NCBI GenBank assembly: GCA_964369965.1
Contig: CAYJGF010000009.1
Location: 1-64,000, forward strand
DNA: 64,000 bases
DNA from: CAYJBH01 sp964369965
GTDB taxonomy: Bacteria > Bacillota > Clostridia > Oscillospirales > Ruminococcaceae
Reading direction: 5' to 3'
Positions 1 through 8,336 of the stretch are shown piece by piece (position 1 is the stretch's first letter; the number at the start of each line of letters is the position of its first letter). Under the pieces are notes generated by a model. That model ran no database searches, was not told where the DNA came from, and worked only from the letters and a program-made list of their open reading frames with translations. Made by a program: the position numbers and the translations under genes.

Positions 1-51
1 CGCATGATCACTGAGTTTTGTTAGAATAACATCCTTTTTGATCACACTACT

Positions 52-127
52 TGGTACGCCTGACTGGGGTCGAACCAGCAATCCTCGGCGTCGGAGGCCG
101 ATACCTTATCCATTGGGCCACAGGCGC
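52..127 (-). tRNA. tRNA-Arg (anticodon CCG), CCA encoded
   Basis: On the minus strand a full cloverleaf can be drawn. The 7-bp acceptor stem is GCGCCTG against CAGGCGT (the first pair is G-U). The anticodon stem is TCGGC/GCCGA around the loop CTCCGAC, giving anticodon CCG, which reads CGG (Arg). The T arm is GCTGG/CCAGT with loop TTCGACC. The discriminator A and the terminal CCA are encoded in the DNA. Length is 76 nt. It lies downstream of the PASTA gene on the same strand. Confidence 0.95.
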
Positions 128-214
128 ATACCTTTATCTGAAAGCCGTTTTATGGCTGACATTCTTATTTTTAGTGGTTGACTTTGTCTGGTTATAATAT
201 TAAGTCATAAATAC

Positions 215-251
215 TTTTGACGGTTTTCACAGCGGGAGAAAACCGTCAAAG
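215..251. terminator. Perfect 13-bp hairpin between PASTA gene and tRNA-Arg
   Basis: TTTGACGGTTTTC is followed by a 9-nt loop and its exact complement GAAAACCGTCAAA. It lies about 70 nt beyond the PASTA stop codon. There is no long T run on either side, so its role as a terminator or an mRNA 3'-end stabiliser is inferred from position. Confidence 0.5.
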
Positions 252-320
252 TTTGTTTGCTGCCAAATCTGTTTTTATTATACAGCCTTATAAATATATT
301 GTCAATGCCGCGATCAAAAT

Positions 321-2168
321 TTACGGCGTGGGTGTTGGCGTTGGTGTAGTTGTTGGTGTTTTCATTGTGACGGTTATGCTTATCGTCGTGCCGGGCGGTA
401 CCGGTGTGCCGGCGGCGAGCGATTGTTGCGTTACTGTGCCTGCGTCTTTTGTATCATCAGTAACCGTCGTGAATGCTATATTTATTAGACTTCCATAAAC
501 CGAGCTCTCTATCTTCGCCTGCGTATTTAGCGTTGCATCATTTACAAAATCCGGTATGGTTATATTGCCCATCGGATTGTATTTGAGCGTGATATTCGCG
601 CCCTCCTTAATCTCGGTGCCGGCGCCTGCGCTTTGGCTCCAGATCATTCCGGGGGCGACCGACGAGTTGCTCTCCTCCACAAACACAGCAACAATTCCGA
701 GGGCATCGCACATGGTTATCGCCATCTCACGCGTTGTCGGTGTCGAGACAAAGTTCGGCACATAGATGACCGGTCCGCTCGACACCACTATGCTAAACCC
801 ACCGGTGTAGCTGATAGTATAGTCTATCTTATCCTGTGAAAGCACCGTGCCGGGGGGTTCTTCCGACGCTGTGAATGTCGTATTCAGCGTTATCGCCGCG
901 CCAAGGTCGTTTTTGGGTGTTATCCACTCCCTTATATCCGGCTCGGTTTTGCCTACAAAGGACGGTAGCACAAAGCTGTTGCCGAGGGAATAGACCAGCT
1001 CCACTATGCTCTCACCGTCGTACAACGTGCCGCCCGGGATGGATTGGGACATGAGATCCCCCTCCGCCGATGCGCCGTATCGCTCCACCACTATCGTCTT
1101 GATGCCGAGCCTTGTCGCCTCTGCCGCCGCTCTTTCCTCGTCATACTGGAAGAAGTTCGGCACAATTATCTCTTTGCCCTTTGAAATTTCAAGCTCTATC
1201 GTGTCGCCGGTGTGTACCGTCTCGTCCGCCTTGACGCTCTGGCTGATTATTTGACCCTCCGCGATGGTGTCGTGAAACACCTCCTTTTTGATCAGCACTA
1301 TGTCGTTGTCAAGACCAAATTTGTCCGCCTCCTCTGTTGACATGGTAAGGAAGTTCGGCACCTCGACCGCCTCACCCTCTCCCTTGCCTTTGGAGAACAC
1401 TACATAAAACGGCGTGTCACGGTTGATGGTATCGCCGAGCACCGTGTTGTCGTTGACACTAAACTCTATGACCTTGCCGACCTCAACCGTCTCGCTCTCC
1501 TCGGTGACTATGCGCACTGCGGTCATTAGGTTTTGCTCTGCCCATTCCTCCACCTCGTCTACGGTCATGTTCATGATGTCGGGGATTAGCACCTCCACAT
1601 CGGGGTCGGGACCGAGCGAGACCACCAGCTCGATAAAGTCGCCACCTGCGACCTCCTGCCCCTCCGGTGGTGTCTGGGATATAATCTCACCCGCCGGAAT
1701 GTTGTCTATATACTCCTCGGTTACGCGCAAAAGAACCTCGTTCTCCCTGCCCCACAGCTCCGCGTCACTCTGCGTCCAGCCGACCATGCTTGGCACGGCT
1801 ATGCCGCGGCTTAACAGCACTATCATGATTATAATAGCCGCCACCGCCACGACACCGACGATGATGTATTTTAGCGGAAATTTCTTATCATTCCCCTTAG
1901 TAAACCGTGAGGGCGGCCCTGAGGAGGATGGCTTTTTAAAGGTGCTTGACTGCTCAAAGCTCATGCTGTTTTGCGGTGCGACCACCGGAAGAACCTGCGG
2001 TTGTTGCCCTTGCGGTTTTGGCGCAGGCGGTGGGGTGGGCGCACTGCCGCCTTGTGTTGGCGGTGGTGTGCTCGCCTTTGGAGCGACCGGCGGTGTTTGC
2101 ATCGGGCTCTCGCCGCCGAATTCCTCTTCCGCCTTTTTCTTATAGCTATTTAAAAAATCGTTTGACAT
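321..2168 (-). CDS. Membrane-anchored PASTA-repeat protein without a kinase domain
   Basis: This 615-aa protein has a proline/glutamine-rich cytoplasmic N-terminus (about residues 1-95) and one transmembrane helix at about 101-124 (KYIIVGVVAVAAIIIMIVLL). About seven PASTA-like repeats follow, each opening with a V-P-x-F/M-type motif (VPSMVGW, IPDIMN, VPNFLT, VPNFFQ, LPSFVG, VPNFVS, IPDFVN). It ends in a Thr-Pro tail. PASTA domains bind peptidoglycan fragments or beta-lactams and normally sit on PknB-type Ser/Thr kinases; no kinase domain is present here. The gene starts 12 nt after the ABC permease stop, so it is probably co-transcribed with the exporter. A role as cell-wall sensor or anchor is inference. 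Domain call is firm, function unknown. Confidence 0.85.
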   Translation of the reverse strand: MSNDFLNSYKKKAEEEFGGESPMQTPPVAPKASTPPPTQGGSAPTPPPAPKPQGQQPQVLPVVAPQNSMSFEQSSTFKKPSSSGPPSRFTKGNDKKFPLKYIIVGVVAVAAIIIMIVLLSRGIAVPSMVGWTQSDAELWGRENEVLLRVTEEYIDNIPAGEIISQTPPEGQEVAGGDFIELVVSLGPDPDVEVLIPDIMNMTVDEVEEWAEQNLMTAVRIVTEESETVEVGKVIEFSVNDNTVLGDTINRDTPFYVVFSKGKGEGEAVEVPNFLTMSTEEADKFGLDNDIVLIKKEVFHDTIAEGQIISQSVKADETVHTGDTIELEISKGKEIIVPNFFQYDEERAAAEATRLGIKTIVVERYGASAEGDLMSQSIPGGTLYDGESIVELVYSLGNSFVLPSFVGKTEPDIREWITPKNDLGAAITLNTTFTASEEPPGTVLSQDKIDYTISYTGGFSIVVSSGPVIYVPNFVSTPTTREMAITMCDALGIVAVFVEESNSSVAPGMIWSQSAGAGTEIKEGANITLKYNPMGNITIPDFVNDATLNTQAKIESSVYGSLINIAFTTVTDDTKDAGTVTQQSLAAGTPVPPGTTISITVTMKTPTTTPTPTPTP

Positions 2169-2180
2169 AATACCCTTATT

Positions 2181-3920
2181 TTAGTTCGTTATATCCTTTT
2201 TGTGGAAGAAAAATCCGCATATCGCCACGAATATCGCGGAGTAGACAAGTAGCATGGAGACACCGAGACCTAAGCTGAGCGACATGCCCTTGTCTATCAG
2301 CTGTTGGACGATACTCCACCGCTCCCCGTCGAAGAAGTTTTGAATTGTGCCGATATAGGGCAGTGGGGTGAAGGACAGGATATCCACCGGGGGGTATTGC
2401 TGTAGGAACGCTAAAAGTATCGACGAGCCTATCAACAGTATGATGGGTATGACTATCGACACTGCGATATTCTTGACCATGACCGACAGCGCGAAGCTGA
2501 GCGAATAGGCGAATATCATGGTGGTGAAAACCGCGAGATAGTGACCGGTGAAGCTGATAAAGAAGTTCACCTCGCCGCTTGCGGTATAGTTCGGGTAGAG
2601 ATAGTCCGCAAATCCGCCGGTAATACCGCCGATGATAAAGGTCGCGAAGAACACGATGAAATACACGGCGAGCACCAGTATCAGCCCTGCGATAAAGCGC
2701 GAGAGCATGACCTTTGTCCTTGTCCTCGGGCGTATCATCAAAAGGCGTATTGTGCCGACCTGGAATTCACTCGCCATCACCCAGCCGCCGATAAGCACGC
2801 CGAATATGGCGACAAAGATGGCGGTGTTAAAGCGAGAATATAGAGCGGCGCGCGCACCGTCCGGCACAAACTCCATGTCCGGTTTGCCGCTGTCTATCGA
2901 GTTTTGCGCGACTAAAATCTCAAACTCCATATCGCGGATATCATTTTCCACCGACTCAAGATATGCCTCATATGTGGAATACTGCTCCACCTGCCAATGA
3001 TCGGCGTAAAAATCCTCCTCGGTCATTATTTCATTTTGTCGGTACAGAATACTGCTACGGTTGTTTGAAATACTGCTCAGCGCCACGTCCTGCCAACTTC
3101 CGTCGTTGATGACGATGTTATTTTCAAGGCGGAAATCCAGCTCCGATATCTGATTTTCCTCTATATCTTGAATTCGTATTTCAAGATAGGATATTTCCTG
3201 TGCGACATACTCCTCCTGCGAGGGATTTTCGATGACATCTTGCTCTAACGTCTCGATGCGCTCGTAGGCGTCCTGCACCTCTATTTCAAGGTTGCGTTTT
3301 TGCAGGTCGACATAGCTTGCAAAATCGTTATCGACCATCAATTTATCAAAGTCGGCGAGGTTTTGCTCCAACATGGCGACACGCTCGTCAATCTCGGACT
3401 GCTCCATCTCGGAATAGGTGGTTATGCTTTCAATATCATAGCCGACATAGGACATAGCGTCGCTGAGTCGCAACAACTCCGCCTCATCGCCTCCGATGTT
3501 CTCATAGACAAAGATATCCTTTATCGCGTCCGCCATTTGATAGGACATCCAGGCGCGGTAGTCGTCATCCCCGGTCACAAGTGGTGCGTAGGTGGAATAA
3601 AACTCGATAAGGCGGTTGTTGACCTCCTCCGCCAGCTTTAGCGTCTCGGTGTCGTTAAAGGCGTTTTGCATGTACTCCTGTTGGTCGAGCAGCCATGACA
3701 GCTCCCATGTCATCTGGTTCTCGTTCTCGTAGTCCACGCCCTCGATGGTCACGACCTCCATGCCGCCGGGGTAGTAGCTGCCGTACATCTGGTCGGTGAT
3801 AAACTCAAAAAGCGGCACACCGCCGACGATAAAAAGGATAATAATTATGCCGGATATCAGTATAAACTTGGAGCGGAGCATCTTTTTTGTCTCCGCTAAA
3901 ATCTGTTTTGCAAAGTTCAT
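2181..3920 (-). CDS. ABC-2 type exporter permease with large extracellular coiled-coil domain
   Basis: This 579-aa protein begins with a transmembrane helix at about residues 18-40 (FILISGIIIILFIVGG). About 320 residues of Glu/Gln-rich, probably coiled-coil sequence follow. The C-terminal part has five to six hydrophobic helices (from about residue 367). This is the arrangement of ABC2-membrane-family permeases carrying a long loop between TM1 and TM2. The start ATG at 3920 has AAGAAAGGAAAAG upstream. The ATPase gene precedes it by 140 nt, and that gap contains a structured repeat. The PASTA gene follows by 12 nt. The substrate is not predictable; a cell-envelope or peptide-related role is inferred from the large outer domain. 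Confidence 0.8.
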   Translation of the reverse strand: MNFAKQILAETKKMLRSKFILISGIIIILFIVGGVPLFEFITDQMYGSYYPGGMEVVTIEGVDYENENQMTWELSWLLDQQEYMQNAFNDTETLKLAEEVNNRLIEFYSTYAPLVTGDDDYRAWMSYQMADAIKDIFVYENIGGDEAELLRLSDAMSYVGYDIESITTYSEMEQSEIDERVAMLEQNLADFDKLMVDNDFASYVDLQKRNLEIEVQDAYERIETLEQDVIENPSQEEYVAQEISYLEIRIQDIEENQISELDFRLENNIVINDGSWQDVALSSISNNRSSILYRQNEIMTEEDFYADHWQVEQYSTYEAYLESVENDIRDMEFEILVAQNSIDSGKPDMEFVPDGARAALYSRFNTAIFVAIFGVLIGGWVMASEFQVGTIRLLMIRPRTRTKVMLSRFIAGLILVLAVYFIVFFATFIIGGITGGFADYLYPNYTASGEVNFFISFTGHYLAVFTTMIFAYSLSFALSVMVKNIAVSIVIPIILLIGSSILLAFLQQYPPVDILSFTPLPYIGTIQNFFDGERWSIVQQLIDKGMSLSLGLGVSMLLVYSAIFVAICGFFFHKKDITN

Positions 3921-3932
3921 GATTAAAAACTT

Positions 3933-4010
3933 TTCCTTTCTTGACGTTTTTTCGGTTTCGCCACCATGTGGTGAAATTCAAACGATTTTCGTTTGAAAGA
4001 AACAAAGACT
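3933..4010 (-). repeat. Two-hairpin intergenic repeat, copy A
   Basis: Read on the minus strand, hairpin 1 is TTCAAACGA/TCGTTTGAA with an AAA loop. Hairpin 2 is TTTCACCAC/GTGGCGAAA with an ATG loop and one A-C mismatch. An A-rich stretch and the ribosome binding site AGAAAGGAA of the downstream permease follow. About 85-90% of positions match a second copy at 28222-28301. Just upstream lies a third palindrome, GTTTAAAAA/TTTTTAAAC (about 4027-4048). Confidence 0.8.
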
Positions 4011-4060
4011 CAATCAACTAAAGTTGGTTTAAAAATTTATTTTTAAACGTGCTACTCTTC

Positions 4061-4975
4061 TTAAGAAATTTGTGTCTTCGACCCGGTGGTCATGGAGATA
4101 AAGTCGTGCTCCAGCGAGCGCTGTTCACGATTTACGGCATAGATGTTAATGCCCTTGTTGACGAGATTTGCGATAATCTTCGGTATCTCGCTGTTTTTCA
4201 TGACCATGTTTACACCCTCCGGCAACATGGTGCAGTTGGTGCCAAGTTCGCGGAACATCTCCAGCACCGCTTGATTATTGTCGGTGATAAAGGTGTACTG
4301 GAACACCTCGGTCTCGTCCTCCACGCCCATCGACTTCTCGCCGATGATGACACCGTTGTCGATGATATAGATGCGGTCACACATCAACTCCATTTCGGAC
4401 AAAAGGTGGCTGGAGATGAAAACGCCGGTGCCGGCATTCTGTGCGAGGGCTTTGAGCAGCTCGCGCAGTTCCTTAATGCCGATGGGGTCAAGCCCGTTGG
4501 TCGGCTCGTCCAAAATCAACAGCGGCGGCATGTGGAGTAGCGCCTGTGCGAGCCCGATACGCTGGCGCATACCGAGGGAGTAGGTCTTTATCTTGGTGTC
4601 AATTCTATCTTTCATCTTGACGAGGTCGATGACGGAGTCTATCTTTTCCACCGCCTCTTTGCCGTAAAACTGGGCGAAATACTCGAGATTTTGCCGTCCT
4701 GTCAGATATTTATACAGATCGGGGTTTTCGACTATGCCGCCGACGTTTTGCATCGCGCCCTCAAAATCGGTCTTGACGTTTTTACCGCAGACGCTGATGT
4801 CGCCGCCGGTTATGGAGAAAAGCCCCATTATCATCTTGATGGTGGTCGTTTTACCCGCGCCGTTGGGACCGAGAAAGCCGACAATTTCACCGCTGTTTAC
4901 ACTCAGGCTGACGTTGTCGACGATGGTCTTTTTCTTTATTACCTTGGTGACATTTTCCAGTCTTAGCAATTCCAT
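4061..4975 (-). CDS. ABC transporter ATP-binding protein
   Basis: This 304-aa protein is a complete nucleotide-binding domain in the BcrA/CcmA-like exporter class. Visible motifs are Walker A GPNGAGKTTT (about residue 35), the signature YSLGMRQRIGLAQ (about 132), Walker B LLILDEPTNGLDP (about 153) and the switch His in SSHLL. The C-terminal ~90 residues match the regulatory extension typical of BcrA-type ATPases. It powers the permease encoded next, presumably at the cytoplasmic membrane. Its start ATG at 4975 has AGGAAAGGG upstream, behind a sigma-A-like promoter at 5023-5052. Confidence 0.9.
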   Translation of the reverse strand: MELLRLENVTKVIKKKTIVDNVSLSVNSGEIVGFLGPNGAGKTTTIKMIMGLFSITGGDISVCGKNVKTDFEGAMQNVGGIVENPDLYKYLTGRQNLEYFAQFYGKEAVEKIDSVIDLVKMKDRIDTKIKTYSLGMRQRIGLAQALLHMPPLLILDEPTNGLDPIGIKELRELLKALAQNAGTGVFISSHLLSEMELMCDRIYIIDNGVIIGEKSMGVEDETEVFQYTFITDNNQAVLEMFRELGTNCTMLPEGVNMVMKNSEIPKIIANLVNKGINIYAVNREQRSLEHDFISMTTGSKTQIS

Positions 4976-5022
4976 CTACTAACTACCCTTTCCTAATTAA
5001 TTTATTTTTTATCATGTTGTAT

Positions 5023-5052
5023 ATTCTACCCCATTATATAGTGGTTTGTCAA
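5023..5052 (-). promoter_or_regulatory. Sigma-A-type promoter for the ABC exporter/PASTA operon
   Basis: Minus-strand TTGACA, an 18-nt spacer and TAGAAT lie about 50 nt upstream of the ATPase start codon. Confidence 0.65.
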
Positions 5053-5075
5053 TCTTTGTAAGAATATCGTAATAT

Positions 5076-6458
5076 TTACTTATGCATTACCTCATAAAGT
5101 TTTTCAAGCGCCTCGGTAATACATGACTCGTCCATGTTGGAGTAGCCGAGGATAATTCGGTCGTCCCCTACCCTATCCTCCCCCATATAAAAATCGTCGA
5201 GCGCGTGTATCAATATCCCCTCCTCTGCCGCTCTTGACTTGATTTCATCGGTCGAGAGACCCAGCAAAAACCGCGCAAGGATATGCAGTCCGCTGTCGGA
5301 GGGGTACACCTCTATCTTTTTCCCAAAAAGTCGTTTTAACTCACATATCAGGTGCTCCTGTCTTTTTTTATAGGCGGTGCGCAGGCGGTTGATGTGACGT
5401 GAGAAATGCCCTTTACTGATAAAACGATAGAGTGCCTGTTGTTCAAACCTTGAAACGGTGCAGGCGTAGCCGCCATAACGCTCCTGCCATCGCTCAAAAA
5501 GGTCGGGCGGTAAAAGAATGTACGCTATTCGCAGTGACGGTGCAACACTCTTGGAAAAGGTCCCGAGGTGTATGACCCTGCCGGCGGTATCCTGTGAGCG
5601 CAGTGATGGTATCGGTCGGGTGGAAAAGCGAAATTCGCTGTTATAATCGTCCTCTATAATATATCGGCTCTCTTTTTGTAGCGCCCAGTTCATTATGTCG
5701 TGACGTCGGGTTGCCGGCATGATAACTCCGGTTGGGAACTGACAGGAGGGCGTGACATAGGCAAGGTCGATAGTTGATAGCTTGAGTTCGCTGATGCTCA
5801 ACCCCTCACTGTCCACCGAAAGCGGTTTTATATTCACCCCAAAATCGGAGAACACCTTTGAGACCCTTGCATAGCCGGGGTTCTCCACCGCAAGCGTTTC
5901 GCCCTCGAACAATCGCGCCAACATGCACAGTAGATACTCCATGCCGGCACCGATAATCAGCTCCTCCGCTTTGCAGGATATGCCGCGATATCCGCGCAGA
6001 TATTCGCACACCGCAACACGCAGATTATGATCCCCTTGTCGTTCGCCGTGGTTGAGTAGCATGGAGTCGCTCGACACCTCGCGTTCTATCCGGCACCACA
6101 GTTTGTAGGGGAAAAGCTCCTTGTCTATGCCGGAGGTGGCGAAGTTATAGCGGCGATTATCGTCGGTGTTTTTTATACTGACCCCTCGATGGTTTTGACT
6201 TGTTTTGGGTTGAGGGGTCAAGGTGCAGGCATAAAACCCACTGCGCTCTTTGGAGATAATATACCCCTCCGCAAGTAGGATTTGATAGGCGGTGTCGACG
6301 CTGTTCACACTGATGCCGAGCTGGTTTGCAAGCCGACGTTTGGAGGGCAGACGCTCGCCACCGGCTATCTCACCGTCGAGTATACCCTCACGAATGGCGG
6401 TATATATTTTATCGTATATAAAACCGTTATCGTCGAGGTTTATCATGAGGTTTTCCAT
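5076..6458 (-). CDS. MocR-family transcriptional regulator (GntR wHTH + aminotransferase fold)
   Basis: This 460-aa protein has an N-terminal GntR-type winged helix (about residues 12-80, with ESRLPSKRRLA-like GERLPSKRRLANQLGISVN). A fold-type I aminotransferase domain follows, with PLP lysine in GTFSKSVAPSLR and IEDDYNSEFR upstream. MocR/PdxR proteins sense PLP or amino-compound adducts. The ATG at 6458 is chosen because AAAAGGAG lies just upstream; the open frame runs 42 codons further but without a ribosome binding site. The gene is divergent from an ECF transporter S component with overlapping promoters, so it probably controls that gene and itself; vitamin B6 is a reasonable guess for the ligand. 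Confidence 0.88.
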   Translation of the reverse strand: MENLMINLDDNGFIYDKIYTAIREGILDGEIAGGERLPSKRRLANQLGISVNSVDTAYQILLAEGYIISKERSGFYACTLTPQPKTSQNHRGVSIKNTDDNRRYNFATSGIDKELFPYKLWCRIEREVSSDSMLLNHGERQGDHNLRVAVCEYLRGYRGISCKAEELIIGAGMEYLLCMLARLFEGETLAVENPGYARVSKVFSDFGVNIKPLSVDSEGLSISELKLSTIDLAYVTPSCQFPTGVIMPATRRHDIMNWALQKESRYIIEDDYNSEFRFSTRPIPSLRSQDTAGRVIHLGTFSKSVAPSLRIAYILLPPDLFERWQERYGGYACTVSRFEQQALYRFISKGHFSRHINRLRTAYKKRQEHLICELKRLFGKKIEVYPSDSGLHILARFLLGLSTDEIKSRAAEEGILIHALDDFYMGEDRVGDDRIILGYSNMDESCITEALEKLYEVMHK

Positions 6459-6520
6459 CTGTTTGCTCCTTTTTAATGATCTCCACCAACTGACCCCATA
6501 AAAAATATATAAATTGAGAG

Positions 6521-6548
6521 TTTCAATAGTATCAGTTTTGAGTATAAT
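6521..6548 (+). promoter_or_regulatory. Probable promoter of the ECF S-component gene
   Basis: TTTCAA, 16 nt and TATAAT lie about 50 nt before the start codon. The -35 is weak, as expected for an activator-dependent promoter. TTGAG direct repeats at about 6514 and 6537 could be MocR sites. Confidence 0.45.
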
Positions 6549-6549
6549 A

Positions 6550-6578
6550 ATAATATAGCAAAGAAAAGACTTTGTCAA
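6550..6578 (-). promoter_or_regulatory. Promoter of the mocR-like gene
   Basis: Minus-strand TTGACA, 17 nt and TATTAT. Its -10 lies two bases from the -10 of the divergent promoter, so the two promoters must compete for polymerase. Confidence 0.65.
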
Positions 6579-6598
6579 GCACAAAACAGGGGGGCGAT

Positions 6599-7153
6599 AT
6601 GAAAAAGATTGATGCGAAAACTATTACCATGATTGGGTTGATGGCGGCACTTGTGTTTGTGGGCACCAACCTGCGGATTACCATACCGCTCGGGGTGACC
6701 TCCACCATGCTCCACTTCGGCAATGTGTTCTGTCTGCTCGGGGGGCTTTTGTTCGGTGGGATACCGGGTGGGCTTGCCGCCGGTATCGGCAGTGCGGTCT
6801 TTGACCTGTCGAGCGAGTACGCCGCCGAGGCACCGATTACCTTTATAAATAAGTTTGCGATGGGTTTTGTCGCCGGCATGGTGGCGCGCGCACCTGCCGT
6901 GAACTTTGCAAAAAAACAGATAACCGTCGTGGTGGCGGCTATCTGTGGCAGTGCGAGCTATATCGCATTATATATGCTTAAAAACTACATCGAGATGGCG
7001 TTTATCCTGAACATGCCGAGCGAGGCTATACCGGCGGTGCTACTGCCAAAATTGGCGGTCAGTGCGACCAACGGCATGACGGCGGTGGTCGCAAGTGTGA
7101 TACTCTGCTACCTATTAAAACCGGCACTGCACAAGGCGAAAATCCTCGCCTAA
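6599..7153 (+). CDS. ECF transporter S component (vitamin-type substrate)
   Basis: This 184-aa integral membrane protein has five to six hydrophobic helices. It carries the S-component pattern of a first helix ITMIGLMAALVFVGTNLR, then HFGNVFCLLGGLLFG and GGLAAGIGSAVFDL. S components bind the vitamin and dock on a shared EcfAA'T module encoded elsewhere. The ATG at 6599 is preferred over one nine codons upstream because AGGGGGG precedes it. The divergent MocR regulator hints at vitamin B6 or a related amine (PdxU-like), which is inference. Its stop shares bases with the convergent prfB stop (CTAA at 7150-7153). Confidence 0.82.
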   Translation: MKKIDAKTITMIGLMAALVFVGTNLRITIPLGVTSTMLHFGNVFCLLGGLLFGGIPGGLAAGIGSAVFDLSSEYAAEAPITFINKFAMGFVAGMVARAPAVNFAKKQITVVVAAICGSASYIALYMLKNYIEMAFILNMPSEAIPAVLLPKLAVSATNGMTAVVASVILCYLLKPALHKAKILA

Positions 7154-8277
7154 TCGCTTGATGACTTGGACTGGTGGATTAAATACGCGTCGATAAAACC
7201 GTCCAACTCACCATCTAAAACGGCGCCTACGTTGCCCATCTCAAAGCCGGAGCGATGGTCTTTCACGAGGGTGTAGGGCATAAAGACATAACTGCGTATC
7301 TGGTGACCCCACGCAATCTCCTTTTGATCCCCTTTTATGTCCTCGATGCGGTCAAGGTGCTCCTGCTCTTTTATCTGCACCAGTCGGCTTTTGAGCATCT
7401 GCATGGCGACGTCACGGTTTTGGAATTGACTGCGTTCGTTCTGGCAGGCGACCACTATGCCGGTCGGCAGGTGGGTTATGCGCACCGCACTTTCCGTCTT
7501 GTTGACGTGCTGTCCGCCGGCACCGCCGGAACGGTAGGTGTCAACGCGTAAATCCTCCGAGCGGATTTCCACATCGTCGCTGTCCTCCAACATCGGCATG
7601 ACCTGTAGTGACGCGAACGAGGTGTGGCGGCGACCACTGGAGTCAAAGGGGGAGACACGCACCAGGCGGTGCACGCCGTTTTCCGACTTTAAAAAGCCGA
7701 ACGCATTGTCCCCCTCGCACAAAAAGCTGACGCTCTTGATACCGGCATCGTCACCGGCGAGGTAGTCCAGCACCTTTATTTTAAAGCCTCGTTTTTGGGC
7801 GTATCGGCTGTGCATACGGTAGAGCATCTCCACCCAGTCCTGCGCCTCGGTGCCACCTGCACCGGCGTGGTAGGTCAGTATCGCGCTACTTGCATCATAC
7901 TGCCCTTTGAGCAGTGTCAACAGCCGCAATTGTGAATACTCCTCTATCAGTGCCGCGAGGGTGCTCGCAAACTCGGTGAGCACCGACTGCGCTCCCTCCT
8001 CGTCCGCCTCCTCCGATGCCATTAAAAGCAGGGTTTCACAGTCATCATAACCACCGCACAGCTTTTCAAAAGCGGTAATTTTTTCACGGGCGGAGCGCAT
8101 CTCGGCAAAGACGCGCTCGCTATTTTTTTTGTCGTCATAAAAACCGGCGAGCGCCGTCATTTTCTCCAGTTCGGTGATACGGTCTTTAAGTCGGTCTATC
8201 GCCAGCGTCCTGCCCAGCTCGTCAAACTGTGGTTTGAGTGCCTCAAGCGCCCTTTTTTGTTCGTCAAATAGTAGCAT
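7150..8277 (-). CDS. prfB: Peptide chain release factor 2 (no programmed frameshift)
   Basis: This 375-aa protein aligns along the full length of RF2. It has the stop-codon recognition motif SPF (in VRVSPFDSSGRRHTS) and the peptidyl-tRNA hydrolysis motif GGQ in RSGGAGGQHVNKTES. RF2 reads UGA and UAA. The N-terminal region is continuous in one frame (DELGRTLAIDRLKDRI), so the in-frame UGA and +1 frameshift that autoregulate many prfB genes are absent. The start ATG has AAAGGAAG upstream, and a strong promoter overlaps the end of spoIIP. Confidence 0.96.
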   Translation of the reverse strand: MLLFDEQKRALEALKPQFDELGRTLAIDRLKDRITELEKMTALAGFYDDKKNSERVFAEMRSAREKITAFEKLCGGYDDCETLLLMASEEADEEGAQSVLTEFASTLAALIEEYSQLRLLTLLKGQYDASSAILTYHAGAGGTEAQDWVEMLYRMHSRYAQKRGFKIKVLDYLAGDDAGIKSVSFLCEGDNAFGFLKSENGVHRLVRVSPFDSSGRRHTSFASLQVMPMLEDSDDVEIRSEDLRVDTYRSGGAGGQHVNKTESAVRITHLPTGIVVACQNERSQFQNRDVAMQMLKSRLVQIKEQEHLDRIEDIKGDQKEIAWGHQIRSYVFMPYTLVKDHRSGFEMGNVGAVLDGELDGFIDAYLIHQSKSSSD

Positions 8278-8307
8278 AACTTCCTTTGTTTTTTTTACTG
8301 TAATAAT

Positions 8308-8336
8308 AGTATAGTATGGATATACTGTTTCGTCAA
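8308..8336 (-). promoter_or_regulatory. Sigma-A-type promoter of prfB
   Basis: Minus-strand TTGACG, 17 nt and TATACT. The -35 overlaps the spoIIP stop codon, and the start codon of prfB is about 30 nt downstream. Confidence 0.7.

Noticed and set aside
1414..2145. 243-codon plus-strand frame
   Set aside because: Shadow of the PASTA gene; Ser/Thr-rich translation arises from the complement of its codons.
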